64,000 nucleotides of DNA from Clostridia bacterium (GCA_017411805.1 JAFQPI010000001.1:20846-84845), one strand, 5' to 3'; shown: positions 15,415 through 25,384, counted from the stretch's first letter. Notes: generated by a model not told the origin, from the sequence alone. Numbers and translations: made by a program.

Positions 15415-16632
15415 ATGAAGGTACTTGAAGTTTTATCGCGCATTTATAATAACCTTGACCGCAGAAAGCTCTGGATACTGTGGTTAGCCAATATACTATG
15501 GATCGTAATGCTTTTCTCATACGTCTGTTGCCTTGCTTCGTACGCGGCACCGCAGGAGAATAGTGTTCCCGATCTTGCACCCCTTGATTGCAAAAGTGCT
15601 CTGTTGATGGAAGCCGAAACGGGAAAGGTACTTTATGAGCAGAATGCCGACGAATCACTTCCTCCCGCATCGGTAACAAAAGTTATGACACTCTTGCTTA
15701 CAATGGAAGCGATCGAGAAGGGAACTATCGCTCTTGATCAGCTGCTTACGGCATCAGAGCACGCTGCTTCAATGGGCGGAACGCAGATTTTTCTCGAGGT
15801 TGACGAGCAGATGAGTGTAGAAGATCTCCTTAAATCTGTAATTATTGCGTCGGCGAACGACGCTGCCGTCGTTTTAGCTGAGGCAATAGCCGGCAGCGAA
15901 GAATCCTTCGTTTCAATGATGAACAAGCGCGCATCAGAGCTCGGTATGAAGAATACCCATTTTGAGAATACCAACGGACTTGACGATAGCGTTACGAATC
16001 ATGTAACGTCTGCACGCGATATTGCAATCATGTCACGCGAGCTTATCAGACATGAAAAGATCCTTGAATACAGCTCGATCTGGATGGATACGGTAAGGGA
16101 CGGCGAATTCGGTCTGACTAATACAAATCGCCTCGTCCGCTTTTATAAAGGAGCAACCGGACTTAAGACGGGGTCGACTTCGAAGGCAAAATTCTGTATC
16201 AGTGCAACGGCAAAGCGTGACGGAATGCATCTGATCGCTGTTATCATGGGAGCACCCACCCGTGATGTCAGAAACGCGGAAGCCGCAAAGTTGCTTGATT
16301 GGGGATTTGCAAATTATTCGCTCTACACATATGAATCCGGCGATCTCGGCGAGATCGAATTATTGGGCGGAAATACGGAAAAGCTTCCTTGTATGACAAA
16401 TGGGATATCCCTGCTTGTTCCCAAGGGAACTGCGGGAAAAGTCACGGCAGAGGTGAATATGCCCAAGAGTGTCAGTGCGCCCGTAACTGAAGGAGAGAAG
16501 ATCGGACGGATAGTTTTTTCTCTCGAAGGCGACACTATAGGTGAGGCGGATATACTGTCAGCAGCAGCATTTGATCGCATTACTTTCCTTGAATTATTGA
16601 ATTTTTTGTTTCAAAAATTTATTTTGTGCTAA
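15415..16632 (+). CDS. D-alanyl-D-alanine carboxypeptidase (DacF/PBP5 type)
   Basis: 405 residues, with an N-terminal hydrophobic helix (about 20-45) as signal or anchor. All three active-site motifs are intact: SVTK (S86-K89), SAN (S146-N148) and KTG (K251-G253). A beta-rich PBP5 C-terminal domain follows, and the protein ends with an amphipathic helix (FLELLNFLFQKFIL) suited to membrane attachment. It removes the terminal D-alanine from peptidoglycan stem peptides, limiting cross-linking; DacF homologues act in the forespore. AAGGAGA lies upstream of the ATG. A useful comparison for the degenerate homologue at 25526-26869. Confidence 0.93.
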   Translation: MKVLEVLSRIYNNLDRRKLWILWLANILWIVMLFSYVCCLASYAAPQENSVPDLAPLDCKSALLMEAETGKVLYEQNADESLPPASVTKVMTLLLTMEAIEKGTIALDQLLTASEHAASMGGTQIFLEVDEQMSVEDLLKSVIIASANDAAVVLAEAIAGSEESFVSMMNKRASELGMKNTHFENTNGLDDSVTNHVTSARDIAIMSRELIRHEKILEYSSIWMDTVRDGEFGLTNTNRLVRFYKGATGLKTGSTSKAKFCISATAKRDGMHLIAVIMGAPTRDVRNAEAAKLLDWGFANYSLYTYESGDLGEIELLGGNTEKLPCMTNGISLLVPKGTAGKVTAEVNMPKSVSAPVTEGEKIGRIVFSLEGDTIGEADILSAAAFDRITFLELLNFLFQKFILC

Positions 16633-16659
16633 AAAAATGACGAATAACGAAAAATGGTG

Positions 16660-16688
16660 TTGAAATATCGGAAATTTTGTGATACAAT
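16660..16688 (+). promoter_or_regulatory. Sigma-A promoter of pgi
   Basis: TTGAAA (16660-16665), 17 bases, TACAAT (16683-16688). It supports the start at 16726 and excludes the in-frame ATG at 16654. Confidence 0.75.
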
Positions 16689-16725
16689 ATATAAGCAAAA
16701 ATATTTTCCAAGGATGGACATTAAA

Positions 16726-18060
16726 ATGGCACTTAAACTTGATGATAAATTTATCAAGCCCTTTATTACAGACGAAGAAATAGCAGCGATCGCCCCCGAG
16801 GTCGACGCAGCTGCGGCTTCACTCAGAGCGGGAACCGGCAAGGGCTCCGAAATGCTCGGATGGCTCACGCTTCCCGAAAATTATGACAAAGAAGAATTCG
16901 CAAGAATCAAGGCGGCGGCAGAGAAGATCAAGAAGTCTTGCGACGTCTTTATCGTGATCGGTATCGGCGGTTCCTACCTCGGATCGCGCGCTGTCGTCGA
17001 GTTCCTGCGTTCTCCCAGATATAATCTTCTTAAGAAGGACACTCCCGATATTTACTTCTCGGGATGCAATATCAGCGGCAGCGACCTCGACGAGCTTCTT
17101 GCTATCTGTGAGGGACGCGACGTATGCATCAACGTAATTTCCAAGTCGGGCACCACAACCGAGCCCGCAGTTGCCTTCAGATATTTCCGCGCTTGGCTCG
17201 AGAATAAGTACGGTAAGGAAGGCGCAAAGGAACGTATTTTCGTAACCACCGATAAGGCTCGCGGAACACTCAAGTCCTTCTCGACCGATGCAGGCTATGA
17301 GACCTTCGTGGTTCCGGATGACGTCGGCGGACGCTTCTCGGTTCTCTCCGCCGTGGGTCTTCTTCCCATCGCTGTATCGGGTATTGATATTGACGAGCTT
17401 ATGGGCGGTGCTGCTGACGCTATGACCGCACTTTCTTCCGGCGACGTTTATACCAATGATGCATATAGATACTCGGCTCTCCGCAATATCCTTTATCGCA
17501 AGGGCAAGGTCACCGAGATCCTTGTTGGATATGAACCCTACGAGCAGATGTTCTGTGAGTGGTGGAAGCAGCTTTACGGCGAAAGCGAAGGCAAGGACGG
17601 CAAGGGTCTTTACCCCTCGTCTGTTATCTTCTCGACAGATCTTCACTCTCTCGGACAGTACGTTCAGTCGGGTCTTCGCACAATTTTCGAGACAGTACTT
17701 TCTGTCGAGACTCCCGATAGCGATGCAAAGGTTCCTAACGATCCCGCGAATATCGACGGTCTGAATTTCCTCTCCGGTATGCCGATGGCTGAGGTAAACC
17801 GTACGGCAATGAACGGCACTCTCCTTGCTCACGTCGATGGCGGTGTACCCAATATCGTTCTCAGACTTGCGGATAGAAGCACGCGTTCGCTTGGATATAT
17901 GATCTATTTCTTTGAGCTCGCATGCGCTGTTTCCGGTTACGTTCTCGACGTCAACCCCTTCGATCAGCCCGGCGTTGAAGCTTATAAGAAGAACATGTTT
18001 GCTCTTCTCGGAAAGCCCGGATACGAGGAAATGACCGCTTCCCTCCGCGCAAGACTCTAA
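16726..18060 (+). CDS. pgi: Glucose-6-phosphate isomerase
   Basis: From the ATG at 16726 the protein is 444 residues, the usual length of the short Firmicute Pgi. Motifs: [13 protein letters not shown] (sugar-phosphate binding), [30 protein letters not shown] (PGI signature 1), and the catalytic glutamate in the YEPYEQMF and [11 protein letters not shown] regions. It interconverts glucose 6-phosphate and fructose 6-phosphate. An in-frame ATG at 16654 lies upstream of the promoter and is rejected. The AAGGA site is 11 bases from the chosen ATG. Confidence 0.95.
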   Translation: MALKLDDKFIKPFITDEEIAAIAPEVDAAAASLRAGTGKGSEMLGWLTLPENYDKEEFARIKAAAEKIKKSCDVFIVIGIGGSYLGSRAVVEFLRSPRYNLLKKDTPDIYFSGCNISGSDLDELLAICEGRDVCINVISKSGTTTEPAVAFRYFRAWLENKYGKEGAKERIFVTTDKARGTLKSFSTDAGYETFVVPDDVGGRFSVLSAVGLLPIAVSGIDIDELMGGAADAMTALSSGDVYTNDAYRYSALRNILYRKGKVTEILVGYEPYEQMFCEWWKQLYGESEGKDGKGLYPSSVIFSTDLHSLGQYVQSGLRTIFETVLSVETPDSDAKVPNDPANIDGLNFLSGMPMAEVNRTAMNGTLLAHVDGGVPNIVLRLADRSTRSLGYMIYFFELACAVSGYVLDVNPFDQPGVEAYKKNMFALLGKPGYEEMTASLRARL

Positions 18061-18097
18061 TTTTTTAAAAATTGTGCGGTTTTCGTCAAAAATAGTC

Positions 18098-18126
18098 TTG
18101 ATTTTATCGAAAAACTATTGTATAAT
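18098..18126 (+). promoter_or_regulatory. Sigma-A promoter before the P-loop/guaB unit
   Basis: TTGATT (18098-18103), 17-base spacer, TATAAT (18121-18126), about 42 bases before the ATG at 18168. Confidence 0.75.
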
Positions 18127-18167
18127 AATATAAAGATTTATAATCACCCAACTTCCAGGAGGTTAAA

Positions 18168-18575
18168 ATGCTCAAATTAATTGTCGGAAAAAAAGGTTCC
18201 GGAAAGACAAAGGCTCTTATCAATATGATCAATGAGACTCTTGAAACATCCAACGGCTGCGTTGTATGTCTTGAGAAGGGTATCAAGCTTCGCTATGACG
18301 TAAACTATCGCTGCAGACTCATCAACGTTGATGAGTATTATCTCTACGGCGCATCTCAGCTTTACGGCTTTGTTGCAGGCATTCTTTCGGGCAACCATGA
18401 CGTTACCGATCTTTACATCGACGGAACTCTCCGTATCTGCAACGGCGACCTTGAATCTTTCGAGAAGTGCGCTCATCATCTCGACGAGCTTGCTGACCGC
18501 TATAAGATGAATATTGTTGTAACCGTTTCTCTCGCAGAAGAAGAGATTCCCGAATCTCTTAAAAAGTATATCTGA
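18168..18575 (+). CDS. Small P-loop NTPase-like protein
   Basis: 135 residues with a clear Walker A motif at the N-terminus (GKKGSGKT, residues 7-14) and a weak Walker B-like segment (DLYIDGTLRI). The chain is far shorter than typical ATPases and has no recognised partner domain, so I do not assign a reaction. It has a GGAGG site and its own promoter, and lies 82 bases before guaB with a hairpin between. Could be a nucleotide-dependent regulator or assembly factor; function unknown. Confidence 0.7.
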   Translation: MLKLIVGKKGSGKTKALINMINETLETSNGCVVCLEKGIKLRYDVNYRCRLINVDEYYLYGASQLYGFVAGILSGNHDVTDLYIDGTLRICNGDLESFEKCAHHLDELADRYKMNIVVTVSLAEEEIPESLKKYI

Positions 18576-18595
18576 GTTATCGGATAGTATAGGTA

Positions 18596-18625
18596 TAGCC
18601 GGGTCTTTTTGAGGTCCGGCTATTG
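18596..18625 (+). terminator. Hairpin between the P-loop gene and guaB
   Basis: ATAGCCGG and CCGGCTAT form an 8-bp stem around a loop of about 13 bases. The following sequence TGCAAAATTC has no U-tract, so it may attenuate rather than end transcription into guaB. No separate guaB promoter was recognised. Confidence 0.4.
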
Positions 18626-18657
18626 CAAAATTCTAAAGTTCTTAAGGATGTGAAATA

Positions 18658-20160
18658 ATGGCATATTATTACAAGGAACCCTCGCGTACATTCAGCGAGT
18701 ATCTTCTTATTCCGGGTTATACCTCTCCCGATTGCATTCCCGCAAACGTATCTCTCAAAACTCCTCTTGTAAAGTTCCGCAAAGGCGAGGAGCCCGCTAT
18801 TTCTCTCAATATTCCTATGGTTTCTGCAATCATGCAGTCAGTATCCGATGATAAGATGGCTATCGCGCTTGCGAGAGAAGGCGGTATGTCCTTTATATAC
18901 GGCGCGCAGACCATTGAGAATGAGGCTGCAATGGTTGCAAGAGTCAAAAACTATAAGGCGGGCTTTGTTGTAAGCGATTCAAATCTTACCCCCGATAATA
19001 CACTTGCAGACGTTCTCGAGCTCGTTCGCCTTAACGGTCATAATACTATAGCCGTAACTGCGGACGGAACCGGAAACGGCAAGCTTCTCGGTATCGTAAC
19101 CGGAAGAGATTACCGTGTTTCGCGTATGTCTACTGATATAAAGGTCTCTGAGTTTATGACTCCTCTTGAGAAGCTTATCACAGCACCCGCCGAGACCACT
19201 CTTAAGGAAGCAAACGATATTATCTGGGAAAACAAGCTGAATTCGCTTCCCATCGTTGATGCCTCCGGTAATTTGCTTTACTTTGTTTTCCGCAAGGACT
19301 ACTCTGCGCATAAGGATCATCCGCTTGAGCTTCTTGACGGCGAAAAGAGATTTATGGTCGGCGCGGGTATCAATACGCGCGACTATAAGGATAGAGTTCC
19401 CGCCCTTGTTGAGGCAGGAGCTGACGTTCTTTGTATAGACGCATCAGAGGGCTTTACCTGCTGGCAGAAGATGACACTTGACTTTATCCGCGAGCGTTAC
19501 GGAGATACCGTTAAGGTTGGCGCAGGTAACGTCGTTGACCGCGAGGGATTCCGTTTCCTTGCTGAAGCAGGCGCGGACTTTGTTAAGGTCGGTATCGGCG
19601 GCGGTTCTATCTGTATCACGCGTGAGCAGAAGGGTATCGGACGCGGACAGGCTACCGCACTTATCGAAGTAGCTGCCGCTCGCGACGAATATTATGAGGA
19701 AACGGGTATCTACGTTCCTATCTGCTCGGATGGCGGTATCGTTCATGACTATCATATGACTCTCGCTCTTGCCATGGGCGCGGATTTCATGATGCTCGGA
19801 AGATATTTTGCTCGTTTCGACGAGAGCCCCACAAACAAGCTTTTTGTTAACGGTCAGTATGTTAAGGAATATTGGGGCGAGGGCTCCAACCGTGCGCGCA
19901 ACTGGCAGAGATACGATCTTGGCGGAGCTTCAGGTCTCGGCTTTGAGGAAGGCGTTGATTCCTACGTTGTTTATGCCGGCTCTCTCAAGGATAACGTTGC
20001 AAAAAGCCTTTATAAGGTAAAATCCACTATGTGCAACTGTGGCGTGATAACGATCCCGGATCTTCAGAAGAACGCTAAGATCACGCTCGTATCATCAACG
20101 AGTATCGTCGAGGGCGGATCTCACGACGTAATTCTGAAAACTGCCAACACTAAGTTATGA
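18658..20160 (+). CDS. guaB: IMP dehydrogenase
   Basis: 500 residues. N-terminal barrel with [20 protein letters not shown], two CBS domains inserted at about 100-220 ([18 protein letters not shown]), then the catalytic loop [20 protein letters not shown] containing the active-site cysteine, [11 protein letters not shown] and a mobile-flap region near residue 400. It oxidises IMP to XMP with NAD, the committed step of GTP synthesis. The stop overlaps the start of the radC gene (ATGA). The sequence is somewhat divergent at the N-terminus from classical GuaB, but the catalytic motif is intact. Confidence 0.92.
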   Translation: MAYYYKEPSRTFSEYLLIPGYTSPDCIPANVSLKTPLVKFRKGEEPAISLNIPMVSAIMQSVSDDKMAIALAREGGMSFIYGAQTIENEAAMVARVKNYKAGFVVSDSNLTPDNTLADVLELVRLNGHNTIAVTADGTGNGKLLGIVTGRDYRVSRMSTDIKVSEFMTPLEKLITAPAETTLKEANDIIWENKLNSLPIVDASGNLLYFVFRKDYSAHKDHPLELLDGEKRFMVGAGINTRDYKDRVPALVEAGADVLCIDASEGFTCWQKMTLDFIRERYGDTVKVGAGNVVDREGFRFLAEAGADFVKVGIGGGSICITREQKGIGRGQATALIEVAAARDEYYEETGIYVPICSDGGIVHDYHMTLALAMGADFMMLGRYFARFDESPTNKLFVNGQYVKEYWGEGSNRARNWQRYDLGGASGLGFEEGVDSYVVYAGSLKDNVAKSLYKVKSTMCNCGVITIPDLQKNAKITLVSSTSIVEGGSHDVILKTANTKL

Positions 20161-20957
20161 GTACAGGTAGCGGTGTTCATGCAGGTCACCGTCAGCGCAT
20201 GAAGGATAGGTTTCTCGCGGGTGGTTTGGATGGATTCAGCGACCATGAAGTATTTGAACTGATTCTGTTTTACGCCATTCCTCGAAGAGACGTAAATGAA
20301 CTTTCGCATAGACTGATTGAAAGATTCGGCTCATATCAAGCAGTATTTGATGCCGATTTTGAAGATATCTGTACTGTCGAGGGTATCGGCGAAAATGCCG
20401 CAACCCTGATAAAGATCATGTCTTCCGCTTGGCGCAGATATGCTCTTGGAGATGATAAGGTTACTTTTGTATACGATACTCTTGAAAAGGTCGGAGAATA
20501 TGCTGTAAAGCTATACGTTGGTGTTTCTGTTGAAAAAGTATATGCGATGCTGTTTGATAACAAAATGAAGCTGCTCGACACGATTATGCTCGCGGAAGGC
20601 GCGGTCAATTCCGTCCGCGTCTCTGCGCGCACGATCATCGACAAAGCCATCAAGAAAAACGCAGCCGCGGTTATATTGATTCATAACCATCCAAACGGCA
20701 ATCCCTATCCTTCTTCAGAGGATGAACGTTTTTCTTCATATCTTAAGGAACTGTTTTCCACTCTGGATATTAATCTGATAGATCACGTAATTGTCAGCGG
20801 ACGTTTTTACAGACCGGTATTCGAGGGAGAACTCGGCGAGAATAAATTAGCTTCCAAGAATACTTTCTCTTACGGAAAAGCTTCGCTTGCAAACGGTGTC
20901 AGAGTGTTCGAACTCAAGGTCGCTTCGAACATTCCGTATGAGACTGACGTAAAATAA
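20157..20957 (+). CDS. radC: RadC-family JAB/MPN domain protein
   Basis: 266 residues: an N-terminal helix-hairpin-helix part (about 40-85, with [21 protein letters not shown] then [12 protein letters not shown]) and a C-terminal JAB metalloprotease-like domain with the zinc motif [14 protein letters not shown] near residue 180. RadC was named for DNA repair, but that role is disputed and its biochemical activity is not established. It overlaps guaB by four bases and the winged-helix gene by one base, so the three are co-translated. Confidence 0.88.
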   Translation: MSTGSGVHAGHRQRMKDRFLAGGLDGFSDHEVFELILFYAIPRRDVNELSHRLIERFGSYQAVFDADFEDICTVEGIGENAATLIKIMSSAWRRYALGDDKVTFVYDTLEKVGEYAVKLYVGVSVEKVYAMLFDNKMKLLDTIMLAEGAVNSVRVSARTIIDKAIKKNAAAVILIHNHPNGNPYPSSEDERFSSYLKELFSTLDINLIDHVIVSGRFYRPVFEGELGENKLASKNTFSYGKASLANGVRVFELKVASNIPYETDVK

Positions 20958-21550
20958 TGATACTCCTTTATTGTGATGATATCGCCGTAAGACAGACAGT
21001 ACACGACTATTTCAAAAGGAATGGCATCTTGCTTGACGCCGTGCCTCTTTGTGAATTTAGTATTCGGACTTATGCGGCAGAAACCGAAGCGTTGCTTATA
21101 GTCGGCGATACGCCGCCCGGGATGCTTTCTTCATTGAATCCCCAAGTGCCCGTCTTTTGCGTTGCGAAATATCGGTTGGGAAATTCATTCCATTTCAGAG
21201 AGTATACGGACCCCGAGTTGCTCCAAATGCTCGGCGTCTATTCCTCGTCCGAACAGTATTTTTCGTATAACGACGTGCTTTTCGGAAAACTCGGCGCGGT
21301 TTTGTTTCTTGGATATGATTTGAAGCTCAGCGATGCGGAAAGAGCTATCCTCGGGCATCTTGCTTTGAATTCGGAAAGAGACGTTCCGTCGGAAGAGATC
21401 TATGAAGTCTGCTTTGGAGACCCGCACGGAAAGACCGGAAGGCTTGCAAATTACGTGTCGAGCATCAATCGTAAGGCGATCAACATTGGCGGCAGAAAGA
21501 TGATCTGTTCTCCGGCTTCAGGCTTCTACAGAATTAAAAAGTATATATAA
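20957..21550 (+). CDS. Winged-helix protein with a short receiver-like N-terminus
   Basis: 197 residues. The C-terminal 100 residues resemble an OmpR-type winged helix (LSDAERAILGHLALNSERDVPSEEIYEVCFG, then GRLANYVSSINRKAINIGG and a final beta-hairpin FYRIKKY). The N-terminal part resembles a shrunken receiver domain: D7-D8, an aspartate at residue 51 and a lysine near 80 lie at roughly receiver-like positions, but the region is shorter than normal. No kinase gene adjoins. It may be a phosphorylation-independent regulator. Its ATG overlaps the radC stop (TAATG) and a strong terminator follows. Confidence 0.65.
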   Translation: MILLYCDDIAVRQTVHDYFKRNGILLDAVPLCEFSIRTYAAETEALLIVGDTPPGMLSSLNPQVPVFCVAKYRLGNSFHFREYTDPELLQMLGVYSSSEQYFSYNDVLFGKLGAVLFLGYDLKLSDAERAILGHLALNSERDVPSEEIYEVCFGDPHGKTGRLANYVSSINRKAINIGGRKMICSPASGFYRIKKYI

Positions 21551-21593
21551 AAAACAATCAGGTTTTCCGGTCAAAGGAAAACCTGATTGTTTT
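21551..21593. terminator. Bidirectional terminator between convergent units
   Basis: AAAACAATCAGGTTTTCC (21551-21568) pairs with its exact complement at 21576-21593. The A and T flanks serve transcripts from both sides: the guaB-radC unit on the plus strand and trmO on the minus strand, whose stop touches the hairpin. Confidence 0.9.
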
Positions 21594-22279
21594 TATGATA
21601 TGTTTATAACTGTGATTACACCGTCGGAGGCTTTGAAAGATACTTCCTTATCGGCATAATTGAATGTGTAGATCCGCTCGGGATCATCCTGGTACCCGGG
21701 ACGAGGATCTTCAGACAGAATGTCGGTCAAAAACACGCGAAGATGCGAAGGAATACTATCAGAAATTGCAGCATCAAAAACGACTGCGATCTTGGGAGCA
21801 TCCGAGGTGAGAGCAAAGCCGCTTGAAGCCTCGGGATGTGAGTCTGTGTATGCAAGATAGGGCTTGATATCGTAAATAGGAGTTCCGTCAAGCAGATCAG
21901 CTCCGGAAACCGTAAGAATGGGACCTCGAGGTGTATCGAGCTCTATGGATATCAGCTTTACCGAGGAGAGACCCAGAGGGTTGGGTCTGAAAGGAGAACG
22001 GCTTGCAAATACGCCCATTCTCGTGTTTCCGCCGAGGCGAGGAGGACGGACAGTCGGCGACCACGTTTCTCGAACAGCCTTTGAAAATTGCCAGATAATC
22101 CATAGGTGTGAGTAACCCTCAAGTCCTCTGAAGGCGTCGGGGTTTCTGTACTCGGGCAGAAATACGATCTTAGCTTGAACGGAACGAACAAGCCCGCTCT
22201 GCCTGGGAATACCGAATTTTTCCTTGTAACCGCAGTGTATATGCGCTATCGGTTTGATAAGCATCTCTTCGGGATTCAT
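21593..22279 (-). CDS. tsaA: tRNA t6A37 N6-methyltransferase TrmO
   Basis: 228 residues with the TsaA/TrmO (YaeB) beta-barrel signature: IAHIHCGYKEKFGIPRQSGL at the N-terminus, FRGLEGYSHLWIIW, then GVFASRSPFRPNPLGLSSVK and DLLDGTPIYDIKPYL. TrmO uses S-adenosylmethionine to make m6t6A at position 37 of ANN-decoding tRNAs. The start overlaps the radA stop (ATGA), placing it last in a phosphodiesterase-radA-trmO operon. Catalytic assignment rests on known family biochemistry. Confidence 0.93.
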   Translation of the reverse strand: MNPEEMLIKPIAHIHCGYKEKFGIPRQSGLVRSVQAKIVFLPEYRNPDAFRGLEGYSHLWIIWQFSKAVRETWSPTVRPPRLGGNTRMGVFASRSPFRPNPLGLSSVKLISIELDTPRGPILTVSGADLLDGTPIYDIKPYLAYTDSHPEASSGFALTSDAPKIAVVFDAAISDSIPSHLRVFLTDILSEDPRPGYQDDPERIYTFNYADKEVSFKASDGVITVINIS

Positions 22280-23676
22280 TGTTTATCCTCCTTGGCATTG
22301 TTGTTTGCCAGAAAAGACAGCATTTCGTATACACTCTTAATAGGTATAAGGCTTACAGAAGTCTCTATGGGACGCTTTTCAATGTTTCTGAATGGAATTA
22401 TGATGCGCTTGAATCCGAGCCTCTCAGCCTCTTTAACGCGGCTCTCGAGGTTGGATACGGCGCGGCATTCTCCCGCAAGTCCTATCTCGCTGATGGCGAG
22501 AAGATCGTCGGGAACTGCCTTGTCTGTTATAGAGGAAATGAGCGCGAGCGCAGCTGCGGCATCGGAAGCGGGCTCGTCAAGACGCATACCGCCGATAACG
22601 TTAATATATACGTCGTTTGCAGAAAACTTTAGTCCGAGTCTTTTTTCGAGCACCGCAAGGATCAGGTATATTCTGTTATAGTCCATGCCGTTTATCGTTC
22701 TGCGCGGAGAGGGGAAGGAGGTGGTAGTAACAAGTGCCTGAACTTCTGCTATGAGCGGACGCGTGCCTTCAATGGTGCAGACGGCGCAGTTGCCCGAGAC
22801 CTTTTTCGGCCTTCCCGCAAGCAATACCTCGGAAGGGTTGGGGACCTCGCAAAGACCCTTATCCGTCATCTCAAAGACACCGATCTCATTGGTTGAACCG
22901 AAACGATTCTTTACGGATCGGATTATTCTATACGCTTGCTGATGCTCACCCTCAAAGCAAAGCACCGCGTCGACCATATGCTCGAGAAGCTTGGGACCCG
23001 CAATCGAGCCTTCTTTGTTGACGTGACCGACGAGAATTACGGAAATGCCGTCGTTTTTTGCCTTTGAAATAAAGGAAAGTGCGCTTTCACGTACTTGAGA
23101 AACGCTTCCGGGAGAGGATGCGGATTGGGGTGTGAACATAGTTTGTATCGAGTCAACGATCAAAACGTCGGGCTTTACGTGATCGCATTCTTTTAGGATC
23201 TTATCAATGTTTGTTTCGGTCAGAACAAGCAGATTGCTGCCCCTGACACCGAGACGCGCAGCACGGAGTTTGAGCTGACCGCTCGATTCCTCTCCCGAAA
23301 TGTAAAGAACGCGTCTCGTTTCACCGAGAATACCGCTTATCTGCAATAAAAGTGTAGATTTGCCTATTCCGGGCTCGCCGGTCAGAAGGACAACTGAGCC
23401 CTTTACAAGTCCGCCGCCCAAAACTCGGTCAAGTTCTCCGAGGCCTGTCAGAGAGCGTATGCAAGTATCGGCTTCAAGATGATCGATCGGAGTTGCGTGT
23501 CCGTCGCCGCCGACACTATATCCGCGCTTGCTGTCTGCGGCTTTGGATTGCGCTGACGAGTCGATAACGTCCTCGACAAAAGAATTCCATGCTCCGCATT
23601 TCGGGCATTTTCCCATCCATTTTGGGCTTTCGTATTCGCAAGTCGAGCAAATGTAAACTGTTTTCAAGCCTTTCAT
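22276..23676 (-). CDS. radA: DNA repair/recombination protein RadA (Sms)
   Basis: 466 residues with the full RadA layout: N-terminal zinc ribbon CxxC...CxxC (CSTCEY, CPKCGAW), RecA-like ATPase with Walker A GEPGIGKST near residue 98, the RadA-specific KNRFG motif near 255, and a C-terminal Lon-like domain (NVIGGMRLDEPASDAAAALALIS). It promotes branch migration and processing of recombination intermediates. The upstream gene ends 10 bases before its start. Confidence 0.96.
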   Translation of the reverse strand: MKGLKTVYICSTCEYESPKWMGKCPKCGAWNSFVEDVIDSSAQSKAADSKRGYSVGGDGHATPIDHLEADTCIRSLTGLGELDRVLGGGLVKGSVVLLTGEPGIGKSTLLLQISGILGETRRVLYISGEESSGQLKLRAARLGVRGSNLLVLTETNIDKILKECDHVKPDVLIVDSIQTMFTPQSASSPGSVSQVRESALSFISKAKNDGISVILVGHVNKEGSIAGPKLLEHMVDAVLCFEGEHQQAYRIIRSVKNRFGSTNEIGVFEMTDKGLCEVPNPSEVLLAGRPKKVSGNCAVCTIEGTRPLIAEVQALVTTTSFPSPRRTINGMDYNRIYLILAVLEKRLGLKFSANDVYINVIGGMRLDEPASDAAAALALISSITDKAVPDDLLAISEIGLAGECRAVSNLESRVKEAERLGFKRIIIPFRNIEKRPIETSVSLIPIKSVYEMLSFLANNNAKEDKQ

Positions 23677-23686
23677 TTTTCGCTCC

Positions 23687-24238
23687 TTATACCTTATGTA
23701 TTGAAATGGATCGGCTGTCGAGATCCTTTCTTTCGAAAACAGAGTTTTCGAAGATCATGTATGAATGCTCGCTGTCGGCTTTGGGGATTGAGATCGATCC
23801 GGGGTTGACTACCCAAACACTGCCGACGTTTTCAAAGCAGGGAATATGCGTATGTCCGTGAAGAAGAATGTCGCCCGCCTTCAGCTTTGGCATATTATTC
23901 GAATTGTAATGGTGGCCGTGCGTGGCAAAAATTATGTTCGATCCGATGCCGGAATCCGAAATAATTGCGTATTCTGCAAGAATCGGGAAATCAAGAACCA
24001 TGTCGTCAACCTCGCCGTCGCAGTTGCCTCTGACGCATATGATCTCGGATGCGAGTGCGTTTAACATGGAAATTACCGATTTTGGATCGTATTCGCGCGG
24101 CAGATCGTTCCTCGGGCCGTGGTAGAGAATATCGCCGAGCAGCAATAATCTCTCTGCGCCTTCTCTTTTATATGCTTCTATAAGCTTTTTGCAATAATAT
24201 GAAGATCCGTGAATATCGGATGCAATGAGCCATTTCAT
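23687..24238 (-). CDS. MJ0936/YfcE-type metallophosphoesterase
   Basis: 183 residues carrying every metal-binding motif of the calcineurin-like phosphodiesterases: SDIHG (residues 7-11), GDILYHGPRN, GNCDGEVDD, THGHHYN and HGHTHIP. YfcE-type enzymes hydrolyse phosphodiesters such as model bis-p-nitrophenyl compounds; the physiological substrate is not established. It is the first gene of the unit leading to radA and trmO and has a consensus-like promoter 35-63 bases upstream. Confidence 0.9.
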   Translation of the reverse strand: MKWLIASDIHGSSYYCKKLIEAYKREGAERLLLLGDILYHGPRNDLPREYDPKSVISMLNALASEIICVRGNCDGEVDDMVLDFPILAEYAIISDSGIGSNIIFATHGHHYNSNNMPKLKAGDILLHGHTHIPCFENVGSVWVVNPGSISIPKADSEHSYMIFENSVFERKDLDSRSISIHKV

Positions 24239-24272
24239 CGAAATTTTCCTTTTGTTGTTATTCTTTCTTTTT

Positions 24273-24301
24273 ATTATACAATATTTTTATCTGTTTTTCA
24301 A
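24273..24301 (-). promoter_or_regulatory. Sigma-A promoter of the phosphodiesterase-radA-trmO operon
   Basis: On the minus strand TTGAAA (24301-24296), 17 bases, TATAAT (24278-24273), about 35 bases before the start codon at 24238. Confidence 0.75.
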
Positions 24302-24319
24302 GCAATAATTAAAAAAGGT

Positions 24320-25057
24320 TTATGATTCTTCAAGAAAAGATGAAAGAGAGTAGAATATAACGAAAGAGAGTAAATGTCTGTAATCATCCCTGCAAAGCTT
24401 TTCGCATTCCTCGGGATTTGATAAAAATCCGCATTCAATCAGAATCGCCGGACACTTTATCCTGTCAAGCAGATAAATGTTGGTGCCCGCCTCCTTTAGC
24501 TCTCTGTTATTTTGAGGTTGCAAAAGCTCTATCACATTATGCCTGAGTAAAGAACCCGCGTCTTGGCTTAACCGGTGATTGGGAGAATAGTAGACGGTAA
24601 GTCCCGAGTATTTTTGTTGCGGAAAGGCATTCATATGTATACCTACGAAAATATCGGGATCAACTTCGTTCGCGATTTTTAGTCTGGCAGCGAGGTCAAG
24701 CACCTTTTTCCTGCCCTTGAAATCGACGTTGCGATCATAGAGTAAAACGTCTTCAACTCTTGTGGGAATGACTTCGTATCCGCAAAAGCGAAGGATAACG
24801 CAAAGCGTATCTGAAATTATCAGATTCAGTTCCTTTTCTGTTATTCCGTTTATGCCGACGGTCCCGCTGTCCTCCCCGCCGTGACCGGGATCGAGTACAA
24901 TGACCTTTTTATCGGTTTCATTGGCAGATACGGGGCTCGTTTTGCCTAAACCGATAAAAATGTTTGACATCAGTACGCAATATACGATAAATATTAGTGC
25001 AAACGCCGCTGTAAATATAGTGTTCGCGAGTATTTGCCTTTTAAGTGAATAATTCAT
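24320..25057 (-). CDS. cwlD: N-acetylmuramoyl-L-alanine amidase, CwlD-like
   Basis: 245 residues from the ATG at 25057, chosen because GGAGGTGG lies five bases upstream; an in-frame ATG at 25150 lies beyond a terminator hairpin. An N-terminal membrane helix (about 13-35) precedes an Amidase_3 domain: VIVLDPGHGGEDSG with the first zinc histidine, a conserved glutamate in TEKELN, GIHMNAF with the second histidine, and ILIECGFLSNPEE with the catalytic glutamate. CwlD starts muramic-lactam formation in the spore cortex. Its size and domain order fit CwlD; LytC-type autolysins usually carry extra wall-binding repeats, absent here. Confidence 0.85.
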   Translation of the reverse strand: MNYSLKRQILANTIFTAAFALIFIVYCVLMSNIFIGLGKTSPVSANETDKKVIVLDPGHGGEDSGTVGINGITEKELNLIISDTLCVILRFCGYEVIPTRVEDVLLYDRNVDFKGRKKVLDLAARLKIANEVDPDIFVGIHMNAFPQQKYSGLTVYYSPNHRLSQDAGSLLRHNVIELLQPQNNRELKEAGTNIYLLDRIKCPAILIECGFLSNPEECEKLCRDDYRHLLSFVIFYSLSSFLEES

Positions 25058-25111
25058 AATAACCACCTCCATACAGATTATTTCGGTGATCAAAATAATA
25101 TGACAATAAAA

Positions 25112-25140
25112 AACGTCAAGGCAACTTAAGCCTTGACGTT
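25112..25140. terminator. Terminator of acpP
   Basis: AACGTCAAGGC pairs with GCCTTGACGTT around a seven-base loop, with A and T runs on both sides. On the minus strand it lies 20 bases past the acpP stop and ends in TTTTTTATTG. Confidence 0.85.
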
Positions 25141-25159
25141 TTTTAAACAAAGCAGATTA

Positions 25160-25384
25160 TTATTTGAGAGTATTGAGAAACTCAACTACGTCGCCGACGG
25201 TTACGAATTTGTTTGCCTGATCTTCAGGAATCTCAATATCGAACTTTTCCTCGCACTGGAACAGAAGCTCAGCAAGCTCGATGGAATTGATTGCAAGATC
25301 GCCGGAAAGCTCAGCATCGAGAGTGATCTTTTCCTCTTCGACCTGAAATTCGTCGATAAGCAGTTCTTTGAACTTTTCAAACAT
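25160..25384 (-). CDS. acpP: Acyl carrier protein
   Basis: From the ATG at 25384 the product is 74 residues, acidic and all-helical, matching ACP length. The phosphopantetheine serine is in LAINSIELAE (S34); the usual preceding aspartate is an asparagine here, a variation seen in other clostridial ACPs. A GGAGG site lies about 10 bases upstream. A longer in-frame start at 25432 would add 16 residues upstream of the site and is rejected. A standalone gene with its own perfect promoter and terminator; no fatty-acid synthesis genes adjoin, so whether it is the main ACP or a specialised one is open. Confidence 0.88.
   Translation of the reverse strand: MFEKFKELLIDEFQVEEEKITLDAELSGDLAINSIELAELLFQCEEKFDIEIPEDQANKFVTVGDVVEFLNTLK

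Noticed and set aside
25058-25105. TCATATT (minus strand) resembling a SigE -35 box before cwlD
   Set aside because: The matching -10 (AATAATCT) fits only five of eight positions and would overlap the ribosome site; too weak to call.
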